DNA from: Tulasnella sp. 424 | Taxonomy: Eukaryota > Basidiomycota > Agaricomycetes > Cantharellales > Tulasnellaceae | DNA length: 64,000 bases | Reading direction: 5' to 3' | Assembly: GCA_019633425.1 (NCBI GenBank) | Contig: WSUB01000048.1 | Coordinates: forward strand, 124,001-188,000 | Shown: positions 47,677-58,735 of the stretch, one piece after another | Position numbering within the stretch: the first letter of the stretch is position 1 | How the letters are laid out: every line of letters begins with the position of its first letter | Translations under genes and position numbers: made by a program | The notes under the pieces: generated by a model | Databases searched by the model: none | Told to the model about the DNA's origin: nothing | What the model saw: only the letters and a program-made list of their open reading frames with translations

Positions 47677-49845
47677 GTTGAAGCGTTGTTGTTGGTATTA
47701 TCAAATGATTTGGCTGTTTGAGGGAAATCCGTAGGCAATCGAGGTTGAGTGAGGAGGAAGATGTATAGGATGTTGGAGGGAAGAAGAGAAACTGACGACT
47801 GCGAGAAGGCACGACGCAATGGCTGACGTGACCATGGCTGAGTGGATTGTGGGCCGCGGCAAGAGAACGCCGAGTGATCTGTAGACCCTCCTCCCTTCCA
47901 TCCAATAGGCTACGAAAGGCAGAGTGGACACCGCACAGTCAGATGACGTCACTATCGCCGTCACTTTGCTTCTCCTCGTTGATTCCTCACGGGAATTGGC
48001 ATTTACAAAACGCAAGGACCGAATTGCCTCAGGGGAAAATTTCTATCGCCATTGGGACAGAGCTTCGAACCAAACGAAAGGTCCACTTCAGTCAACGACC
48101 AAAAGGAGCGGGTGCAATATGTAAGCTTACTTCTCAACGAGTAGAGTGTTTCCATTTCCAGATTTTAGACAAGGTCTCCTCTTTTTCTTGCCGATTAACG
48201 TGTCTCCGACTCATAATAGATAGGAAGGTTTTATCGCCTCCTGGTGGAAGACGAGAAGGTTAAGTTCAAGGTGCTCACTTTTGGCAGTGCACCGTCCCAC
48301 GGTTCGTATCTAGTCACGGCGTCTTCCCTTCCGGATCCACCTCCGCCTCAGTTCCGCCTCCCAGTATTCTCGGCGCATTTGAGGGTAATTGAGAAAATTC
48401 TACTGTGGTTTTGTCTATTGGATTGACTGGGAACATTTGCTCGGCGGTCATGGACCACACTCACAGCTCGATGGGATGGGCTAACCCGTCCTGCGTACAG
48501 TCGATCAACTCGATTTCCCTCATATTGACAACCTCGCTACTTGCTGTTACCACTCAAATAACTTCAAATACTCCCATACTAGCTCGAGGGACGAACGACG
48601 TCCCTCTTTTTCCCTACGTCATCGGCCCTCGTCCCAATCTGTGGTCGCCATTGCATTAGTCCCAACTAGTAGCTCGACCCGATTGGCCGTTCGAATATCA
48701 AGCCAACATTCGAGTGTAAGATATTTGTCCTCTCGAGACTGAATGATGGGGCATCGTGTTGATATGCCGTCTGCGACGGTGCATTTCCGCAAAAACCTTG
48801 TCGAGAATCGAACCGACTTCGGCACTATGCCATTGTATCCTCTGAGTCCCCTGTAACGAAAATCAAGCTACAAGTTCGTTCTCGTGCCTATAAGATCCAT
48901 CGAGAACGGCCGATTCACTCTCATTTCTGCAGGTTGAAGTAGCAAACGCATTGCCAACCGAGAAGCCGAGGAAGGGAAGCACGCTGGCATGGGCACGAAA
49001 CAGCAACGCGTTGGACGATAATCCTCAGTTGCTCTCGAAACCAAAGCTGGGCGCTGTTGCCCGCGTTGTAGGATCATGATAAAGAGACGGAAACAGAAAT
49101 GTAGGAACAGCGTTCAAACGTGTGAGGACGATGTGCTAGTGGTGCCTCGCCAACGGAGTCGATACTTATCGGGCTGTTCGGAACGGATCAATCTACTAGA
49201 GATCTTCATCGTGTAACGAGAGCTGTAAACCGAGGCAGAGCGGTTCATCGATTCGATGCTAAAGAAAGGCTGAAGCAGTAACGACGATAATCCGAGGCTT
49301 ACGTGCCCTGTTACATACGGTGGCATGTAAAAACAAATCGAGGGTCGACGGGATGGAATGTGCGGCAGTCGGTTCGGAGTTTGCAACGAGCGAGAAATGC
49401 CGCTCACAGGTAGCAGACTCCCACATGACGATAGAAACGGCGCCGGAGCGACGCTGGAGAAGGTCGCCGAGTGTAACTCCATCAAGCAGCATAGTCAAGT
49501 TCGAAGACCGCTTTGGGTATCTTTAAATTTGCTCCTGCTTGTGATCGAAAACGTTGAATATGCGCGGCACGCAAGTCAGGACCAACACGTTTCCTCGGCC
49601 AGCGTGCAATTGGACTCGTCCACCACCGCCTAACATTGCTGTCTTTTTCTTGTGGTCGATAGTTGATATCCCTCCCCTGATACGGTCGATCCGTCTACCT
49701 TAGTCAAAAAAGGTAAGTAGGACGGAGACTTCGTCATCCTCGAACAAGCGCACGTGCGCGTGGGTGGTTTGCATTTGGCCTCGCTGACCCGTTCCCATGT
49801 CGTGCCTCATGCACAATCTCAGCCTAGCCATCCGGAAACGCTGAC
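47677..49845. other. Long intergenic region before NLR 2
   Basis: 47677-48380 matches 22446-23150; TGACGTCA is at 47944-47951. 48775-49845 is the direct counterpart of the inverted block at 504-1560. A predicted 5'UTR intron lies at 49713-49822 (GTAAGT..CTCAG); an in-frame TAG between it and the ATG fixes the start at 49846. No gene supported by paralogue comparison. Confidence 0.5.
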
Positions 49846-52800
49846 ATGAACCAAACCTCAGACCCAAACGTCCCCTTGATGGAATCGAGCTCACTCGTTC
49901 AACCTGGCCGACAATTCGAGTTCTTCGAGAGGGTGGAAGAACTGGAGGGGTTCATAGATATTCCTGAACAGCCGACGATGACCGCTGGCTATGCAGATAT
50001 CTATCGCGGATTCTGGACAAGCCCACAAGGCCAGCGAGTTCAAGTGGCAATCAAGCAACTGAGGACCATCCCGAAGGACAGACACACTGCGCAGGAAGCG
50101 CTGAAGTGGAGAGCAGATATGGTGGGTACTTTGAATTATCCGTATTTAGTGTGGCACATTTCAACGTTTGCTGGTGTAAAGCGTCTAAAACGAGAGGTTT
50201 TCGTTTGGAGCCAAACAACACACCCAAACCTTCATCCTCTCCTCGGATATCGTTCGCACCCCCGGCCGCAACTCATTAGCCCTTGGTGCCAGCACGGCAA
50301 TTTAAAAGACTACTTACGGGCCAATCCTGGCCTCACCCGAGGCGACAAGCTTCGATTGGTGCGCCTCCTTCCAAATTATCCTCCTTCGGTCCTTGTTCAC
50401 CATATTCTACCAGATCTTCCAAACGGCTTGTGGCCTCGAGCATCTGCACTCGCAAACCCCCCCAGTCTGCCATGCCGACATCAAGCCGGAAAATGTGCTG
50501 ATCAATGATGGGCATAGTCCGGCGCTGTCTGACTTCGGCCTGAGTCGGGTTGTCCACGACCTCGAGGCCAGGAGTGGCTTCACAACAAGCAAAACGGTAA
50601 AAGGAACTCTGAGATATATGGCCAGCGAACTTTCCGCTGGACAGAAGCCGAATCTGGAGTCCGACGTATATGCTTTTGGCGGTCTCATTTTAACTGTGAG
50701 TATGTACAAGTGAACAATAAGGAAGGCTTCACGACCCTTCACCCTGCGTTAGGTCATGAGTGGAAAACCACCCTTTGGCGGCCTGCTGGATCAAGTCATT
50801 CTCCGCCGTGTGATGCTAGACCAACCACCTATTCCAAAGGACCACCCGAACCTACCGCCCCATGACCCTCTCTGGAAACTAATGCGCCGTTGCTGGGACA
50901 ACGCTCCCGTTGCCCGACCCACGATGCGGGAGGTACTGCTAGAAGTAAGCCTTAATGTCAATCCATTCCAATCTAGATAGTGAAGGGCGCATTTGGGTTA
51001 TCTAGTTGTTCGGACAAATTATCCTCGAGGAATCTAATCCGCTGTCAAGGCTTGACCCTGGGTCTGTTACTGACGACGGCAATAGGGAATACTGTGACAT
51101 GGATCTCGATGTAAGCCTCCATACGTCATCGGGACTCCATCTCACATCGGCCTCTAGGTTCCAGGTGCCCTGCAACACGAAGGAAGCCTGCCCTTACACC
51201 TCGTTGATCCTGTCCCCCCGAGGTACTCGCCATCAGGCGTGCCCGTGGCAAACGTAGAACACAATACGATACGCGGAGAACTATCACACACAACTCGCGG
51301 GACATTGAAAAGTGTGCAATTACAATCGAAAGTGATTCCCGTCCTTGGGAGATATATTGGAGCCGTCGCTGAAGTAGGGCTGAACCTGGCGGAGATTGTT
51401 GAGGTGGAGTCGATGGTTTTGCTTTCGTCGGTTGTTAGGGCTAAAGTTCCTGTTTAGGCGATGAACAAAAGCGAAAACGTATCAAATAGTCTGGAACTCA
51501 ACCCGTGGAAGTTAGCACAGTTTCTTCAAGACTTGGGGGAACAGTTGAGGCAGCATCGAGGCGGTGATATAGGTGCTCGTGTTACTGATATACGGAAGTA
51601 CGTGGGACCCAGTCTCCCAGTATTTTGATATCAGAACTCTAACGACCTCTCCAGGGAACTCGAATTCATGCAAGAGAAAATCCGGGAACGAGAGTTCTCC
51701 AACCTCGGCCGGGATGAATTTTCTTCGTTGAACCATACGAGTCAAGAACGGTGTCACGGGACGATTTATAAGGTCTTGGAGGAAATCCAGGTCTGTCGCG
51801 GAGCATCATTGCTGATGACCCCGGCTAATATGTGGTAATTTTAGCTCCTCGTCACTCTGGACACTACTGTTCTTCTGGCTGAACTCGGTAGGCAACGTAA
51901 CCCTACATTTGGAAGCCTTAGGTAGGCTAACACACGTTTGTGTCTAGGAAACGCCGGAATTCAAGAGCAAAACCGTGGTCTACTTGATCGCCTGGGAGAT
52001 GGAAATTACGGAGCACATGGAAACGCGGTCGAGGATGTCGTTTGCTTGCCGGGAACCAGGGTAGAAATATTGGAGCGGATTGACAAGTGGATAAGAGATA
52101 CATCCACCCCCGACCGGGTGTTCTGGATCCGTGGGATGGCTGGGCGAGGCAAATCCACTATCGCGTCCACAGTGGCTCACAACTGGCAATCCCGAGCGTC
52201 TTGTGCCATCTTTCACTTCCGTCGAGGCAACAATACGCTGAACGCGCGTATTATCTGTCTTCTCGCAAGGCAACTTGGGAGCAGCTTGATCCCTGAGGTC
52301 AGGAATGCGGTCCTGGAAAGTGTGCAACAAAACGGGGACGTTGCAGACCAACGACTCAACGTCCAGTTCGAGACTCTGTTTGTCGTACCTCTTTCAAAGC
52401 CCATACATCACCCTCATACTATCCTTATTGTTGTCGATGCTCTTGACGAATCTCAAAATTCCAAAGATTTCGTCAAGCTCATTGACCAACACTCTTCCTC
52501 GTTTCCCAACAACGTCAAATTCCTTCTCACCTGTCGTCCAGAGGCCCAACTACTTCGTGCTCTTGAACCAAGGAGGTGGCTAGTAGAAGATCTAGACTCG
52601 TCGGTCACTGTGGTGGACGACCTCGCACGGTTCATCAAGCAAGGCTGCACCCAGATTCGGGAAGACCATGGTCTCTCAGAAGACTGGCCTGCATCCAGTG
52701 ACATCAGAAGCTTGGTGAGGATGTCGCAAGGCTTATTTCAATGGGCCAGAACCGTAATCACGCACATTGAAAACGGGTCGCCTGTAAATCGACTACGCGA

Positions 52801-55684
52801 TTTGCTCAAGCGACCGTCGACATGGAATGAGCTCGACGAGCTGTACCACCAAATCCTTTCAAAAGCGTTCGATAATGTCAGGCTAGATGCAGCGAAGCAA
52901 GCGGTTCTGTACTCCATACTAGGAACCCTGGTTGTTGCGCCGTATCCTGTCTCCCTTGATGCCATCGCTGCACTGTACGGTGACAACAGCATCTTCGAAG
53001 GGGTTGATCACGAGACCGTGATCGAGTATCTACGCCAAGACATTCTTGTGGACCTCAGCTCCCTCCTCCTCATCCCCACTTCACCCATTGAATCCATGCA
53101 CTTCATGCACACCTCCATTTGTGACCTTCTCGTTAACGAGCTACGATGCAAGGGGCGGGTCTACTTTATCGATGCCCGTCAGCATCATGAACGACTTGCA
53201 AGCCTATGCCTTAGCATAATGGTTCGATGTCTGAAGAAGAATATCTGCAACCTGTCGGACCTCTCGAAGTCGAACTTGGAGGTTCGGGATATTATAGAGC
53301 GGAAGGTGTCCCCGGCTATTCGTTACTGCAGCCGAGCTTGGTCAATTCATTTGACCGAGGGGGCGGAGTGGTTAAGGCTGGTCACAGAGGGGCCGGATGG
53401 CCAACGAACGGATTTTGAACGATTCAGCAGGGAGAAGCTCCTGTACTGGCTTGAAGTAATGAGTCTGATTGGAGGCACTACCGAGGCAATTGTGATCGCA
53501 AAACGCGTGTATTCATGGCTCTTGGTGAGTCTACTGGTCGGATTCAATTTCTAAATTCCAATGGGTGTGCTGAGTCGACTGTCATAGCCATCCCATAACA
53601 GGGCGATTTTCGATTCCAAGTCGCTGGCGACATTGTGGAATGATGCCCAGCGGTTCATCGTCGCATTTTCAGAGCCAATCTCATTTGGAGCACTTCATGT
53701 CTATGCCTCGGCGCTTGCCCACTGTCCTCAGGAGACGCAGCTATGGAAATGCTATGGGGGGCACGCCAAAATCCGAACTCTGTGTGGTGTTCAGCCCTTA
53801 GAATGGCCAGCTAATCTGTGGACGAGGGACATCGGCGTCGAAGTGCACACGATTGCATTTTCGCCAAGCGGTGATGTGCTGGCCTCCGGATCCTCTGACG
53901 GCACGGTTCGATTGTGGGATGCTCAGACCGGGATGCCTCTTGGCCAGCTACTGACGGACCATGATCGCTCCGTTTGGTCCGTCGTGTTCTCACCAGACGG
54001 CAGGGTTCTGGCATCCGGATCATCTTGCGGCACGGTTCGATTGTGGGATGCTCATACCGGGATGCCTTTGGGCCAGCCACTGACAGACCATGACCGCTCC
54101 GTTTGGTCCGTCGCGTTCTCGCCAGACGGCAAGGTTCTGGCATCTGGATCCGAGGACGGCACGGTTCGATTGTGGGATGCTCAGACCGGGACACCTTTAG
54201 GCCAGCCACTGACAGACCATGACGGCTCCGTTTGGTCCGTTGCGTTCTCACCAGACGGCAAGGTTTTGGCAGCCGGATCCGAGGACGGCATGGTTCGATT
54301 GTGGGATGCTCAAACCGGGACACCTTTCGGCCAGCTACCGAAAGGCCGCAGCAACTCCGTTTTGTCCATCACGTTCTCACCGGACAGCAAGGTTCTGGCA
54401 TCCGGATCCTTTGACGGTACGGTTCAATTGTGGGATGCTCAGACCGGAATGGCTTTGGGCCAGCCACTGACAGACCATGACGGCTCCGTTTGGTCCCTCG
54501 TGTTCTCACCAGACGGCAAGGTTCTGGCATCCGGATCCTCTGACGACACGGTTCGATTGTGGGATGCTCAGACCAGGATGCCTTTAGGCCAGCCACTGAC
54601 AGACCATGATGACTTCGTTTGGTCCGTCGCGTTCTCACCAGACGGCAAGGTTCTGGCATCCGGATCCTCTGACGGCATGGTTCGATTGTGGGATGCTCAG
54701 ACCGGGACGCCTTTCGGCCAGCAACTGACAGGCAATAACGACTCCGTTTGGTCCGTCGCATTCTCACCAGATGGCAAGGTTCTGGCATCCGGATTCTTTG
54801 ACGGCACGGTTCGATTGTGGGATGCTCAGACCGGGACGCCTTTCGGCCAGCCACTGATAGGCCGCAACAACGTTTCCGTTTGGTGCGTCGCGTTCTCACC
54901 GGACAGCAAGGTTCTAGCATCCGGATCCTCCAACGGCACGGTTCGATTGTGGGATGCTCAGACCGGGATGTCTCTGGGCCGGCCACTGACGGACCATGAC
55001 CAGTCCGTTTGGTCCGTCGTGTTCTCACCAGACGGTAAGGTTCTGGCATTCGGATTCTTTGACGGCATGGTTCGATTGCGGGATGCTCAGACTGGGACGC
55101 CTTTGGGCCAGCCACTAACAGGCCATAAGAGCTCCGTTTTGTCCGTCGAGTTCTCACCAGACGGCAAGGTTCTGGCATCCGGATCCTCTGATGGCACGGT
55201 TCGATTGTGGGATGCTCAGACCGGGACGCCTTTGGGCCAGCCCCTGAAAGGCCACAACGCCTCCGTTCGGTCCGTCGCGTTCTCACCAGACTCCAAGACT
55301 CTTGCATCCGGAGTCTTTAACGGCACGGTTCGACTGTGGGATGCTCAGACTGGGACGCCTTTGGGCCAGGGATTGGAGGGTGTCAACCACATGGTCTCCT
55401 TCGTTTCCATTTCACATGCAGGTACATTTGCTGCAATTCATGCTACCGATGAGTGTTTTATCACAGCTCATAATATCTTTATTTTATTTTTTCAAGATAG
55501 ATGCTATATTCCAAACTTCGGGGATCATTGGGTAAAATTATCCTCTTCTCGCTTGTTCTGGCTTCCCTCTCAGTACTGGGCGGACAGAAATATGAAGGTA
55601 ATTCTTTCTAATGGAACCCTTGTCATCGTCTCCGAGCGGAAGCTTTCCATTTTTGATGTATCACATGCACTCTGGTTTGAATGA
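49846..55684 (+). CDS. Kinase-NACHT-WD40 NLR receptor 2
   Basis: Complete 1731-residue prediction from 12 in-phase exons: 49846-50121, 50182-50358, 50414-50695, 50753-50944, 51006-51110, 51158-51403, 51458-51597, 51655-51790, 51845-51887, 51948-53524, 53588-55421, 55497-55684. Kinase 45-309: VAIK K70, alpha-C E97, HADIKPEN with D173, DFG 191-193, MASE instead of APE. HRD has Ala for Arg and the glycine loop is reduced, but all ATP/Mg residues remain. Helical segment about 380-535. NACHT: Walker A 595-602, Walker B near 691-700. WD40 from about 1130: 12 repeats plus a degenerate one, then a conserved tail with DHWVKLSSSR. Stop codons and a TAG inside the inferred introns (for example near 51931) rule out readthrough. 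Proposed role: cytosolic non-self sensor; ligand and downstream target unknown. Confidence 0.85.
53850..55400 (+). repeat. WD40-encoding array of NLR 2, 129-bp period
   Basis: Twelve units of 43 residues (consensus SVWSVAFSPDGKVLASGSSD, then GTVRLWDAQTGTPLGQPLTDHD). Every unit uses Val in TVRLWD or its variants where the array of NLR 1 uses Ile. Variation concentrates just after the HD of the previous unit and at the residues before DG. Confidence 0.9.
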
Positions 55685-57340
55685 ACTCCTTGTATGCTCA
55701 TTACGTGGCGGGTTCTAACCCGGATTGGAGAGCCTTTGAGGGACAATTGGTTCCGTGCCTTCAGGAGGCAATGGTCGGTTTGGAAGGCGCACATCAGAGG
55801 AAGGGTCGTGACTTATGTCTCATTTATTGTAGCAAGGCATTTGCTTAACAGCCTCACATACTTCACCTTCCATCCTCAAACCATCTTGAAATTACCCAAA
55901 TAAATCATGGAACCTCGGACGTTCTTCAGCATTGTCGCATAGACTCGATTGGAACGAGAATTCTTTGCCGAATCTCGTTCCATCGCGTTTGGGAAGAGCT
56001 GGTCACCTTGACCGAAGGCAGACAATGACCTTGTCGTTTTCGGAGGTGGATGAAGGTTTGCTTCCCACATGATCGTCCTCGATAACGTCTTCCGCAGTCG
56101 TAGCGGATTGCTCGAGCTGACTGGGTGGCACATTAGCCACTGCACCATCCTTCACGAGAGGCTTGAAAGTAGGTCTCGTAGACGGCCGCATCTGGAACCC
56201 ACTCCGGTTCGAGTTTAGCCCGGCAGCGACCTCGAAAATCTCCCGCGTGTTGGAATTGTATCTTCCACATTGGGAGGAGTGTAGCCGACTCGATCGTGTG
56301 GGCGTTAACATTCTAGTGGAGGTAGATGCGAGGTCGACGGTGGTGAGGAGGATGAAGGGGGAAGGCGAGACGATTCATGGCCTGGTCGCGATGCGAAGAT
56401 TTCTTGGTGCCCAGACGGCTTGCCAACCTCGTCCGATTTCTCTCCAGCAGGCTCGACGTTATGACACCCAGCCATATAAAACATGAAGGTTTGTCCCATG
56501 AATAACTTCCCGCGGCTGCACAGCTTCCCCATCCAAAAGCTTCCGCTGCGGCTTTCAATTCGTCGTCCGCCATGATGCTCAAATAGGATATAGGCGTGAT
56601 CGAAACTGGACTGAAAGGTCGGAGAAGTGAGGTACAAGTTAGAACGAAACGGTGGGAAACATATATCGTATTAGTTTGTCCAGGCAGGGGCCATGTCTTA
56701 ACGCCCTTAAGGCAGTTTGTTGTGGTAAAATCGAGATTCTCTCTCTCTCCCCCCCAGTCCAAGTTGGGAGTCCCGGACGCTTGCACCCAATCAAGATATT
56801 GTAATGGGCCGCCTCCACACGCCACTGTGGTGTCCACCGCTGAAGCATCCGGAAATGGGACCTGGAACTGGTGGTCGACTTTGAACGCCAAGTGGGCCAC
56901 CTACAAACAAGCCTCACACCACCGTCACACCTGAAAGTCACCTCTCGCAGTGGACCAAAATCCTTCCTTATCCTCGCGGCCAATGGAGACGTATATTCAC
57001 AGGGACTTGGGAGTTTCTATCAGCTCGGATACTCGGTAGAAGAAACTCAGCGGGACAGGACGTCTTTCCATTCGGGACCAAAACCCCGTTTACTTGGTTA
57101 CGCTTTCCATGCCTTCGGCCTTGTTTCGTTTTTATTATATTTATGTGGACCCTTTCTTGTTCAGGGACACCTCAGCCGATTCCCGTATCGCGATTCTCTC
57201 ACTGGCCTGGATATTTTTCATCAAAACGGACGTTTTCTTAATAGAACTTTGTGTCGCTGAGTCACCTTCAATGCTCATACGCGATTTGGTACTTACTATC
57301 GTATACGACCAACTTTGTGATCAATAGGAATACGGTGTGA
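55685..57340. repeat. NLR 3' flank and decayed block A, copy 3
   Basis: 55690-55860 is the NLR 3' flank. 55870-56600 is a minus-strand relic related to block A (FMFYMAGCHNVEPAGEKSDE near 56430-56490; a more C-terminal piece 56003-56311). A plus-strand piece at 56941-57060 reads ANGDVYSQGLGSFYQLGY, which resembles one RCC1 repeat. 57090-57330 is related to 17740-18010 and 42990-43160. All are fragments. Confidence 0.45.
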
Positions 57341-58735
57341 GAGGTAGAGTGCAGCATCTACTCATGACAAACTCTGGCGGGCCTAGAATTTTTGCGTTGT
57401 TATCCTAGAAGCTGGGTAACACTACATCCGAACTTGATCCTAGCGGTCCTGGCAACAGTCGTTTAAGGCCACGCAAGTGGAAGCAAAGTTGCGAGGTGCG
57501 ACGCGGGGTATCGAAACATGTCATTACCGTTCACTATGACGAGACAAAGAGCATGAAGTGCACTGTCAAGCCTCGATTTCATTGAAGTACGGATGGAAAA
57601 ATGCCCATTTTACTACGATAAAAATGGTCCGGAAAATGAGCGCTTCGTCTCTCAGAGCATTGATAGTTTCCGATGCTGACCCGACGGCGCGGCCATTGTA
57701 TACCGACGCTCGCTATAAAACTGACCCCATGAATTTGCCTTTCCATCTCAGTAAGAATAGGTTGTCATTGAGGCAGCTTGTGTACTGTCGGCCGACGGAT
57801 TGCCTCAGATGCGGTACATCCGAACCGTTTAGACTCTACCTTTCTTCATTCGGGCTCCTAACGGACGACGGCCTCAGAACTAGGCCTTACATGGGATTAA
57901 CTCATTTCATACTCTAGGCCCTCTTTCATGGTAGAGTGCGTTAATAACCTTAGGAAGAACCCTCATTTCTGTTCTTGCAAGGCAGATCGAGTTTCGTTAC
58001 GTCAAATGAATGCATTTCCTCAAGGACCGCCTGGATCAAGGCCTTGAGGCATGCCGAGGCAAAATAGGCCTCGTGAGCGCAAAAACGGTTGATGCTCGAA
58101 ATGGCAGGAGAGTTAATTTCTACTGAATTCCTAATGACATAAGGAAGTCGGCTGATAATAGGCAACGAAAAACGAACCTACGAGAAGGGAACTGCAGGTG
58201 GATCACATGAAGTATGCACTAGTGAGCACAGCGTCACACTAGCCCAGTTTTGAAACATGAGGCCTCTAGGTCTGTGTATAGAAACGCCAAGGTAACCATC
58301 TTCATCTTAGGCAGATCTAGGCCGGAGTTTGGAGTCACGGTTTCTGATCGTAGTTTTGGGACGGGGAGGAGACGACGCCTCCGATTCTCTAGAGTATGCA
58401 GAAGATTTTAACGCATCGGTTTCCTTTTTAACGCCAGGTTAAAGACCTGGCAAGTATCGTTGTCCGTGGAGAGGAAGGTCCGCTAGGTGATCCCGCAACT
58501 GGCAGAGGGATGGCGTGGGAGAACGCTCTGGACAAACTCAATTGACCAACACGCGTCACCTCTCTAGGACAACCCTTTCAGAAACGACGGGTAGTCATTC
58601 AACCGAAACACCCTGCACCAGAAGTTTGAGGCTTTGGGGACACTCTATATTCCAAAGTACGTTATCCTCTTCTTTCACAACCTTAGTCCGACTCGAACGT
58701 AATATCCTCTAGCATCGACACGCTTTCGTTGAGTC
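57341..58735. other. Intergenic, end of the duplicated region
   Basis: No match to other parts of the window and no convincing open frame; the 119-codon frame at 57558-57917 has no recognisable features. Duplication homology ends near 57340. Confidence 0.5.

Larger units (their letters stand above)
35690..55870. repeat. Segmental duplication, copy 2
   Basis: Direct-repeat partner of copy 1, offset about 25-26 kb. Coding parts look far more alike than intergenic parts, which carry many indels, so the event is not very recent or was followed by selection on coding regions. Confidence 0.9.

Noticed and set aside
504..49845. Inverted repeats 1-1560 and 48775-50345 as ends of a giant mobile element
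   Set aside because: Homology is of gene and promoter sequence, with no terminal motif, target duplication, transposase or tyrosine recombinase in between.
57558..57917. 119-codon frame as a gene
   Set aside because: No domain, no paralogue, no promoter signal; composition is unremarkable.
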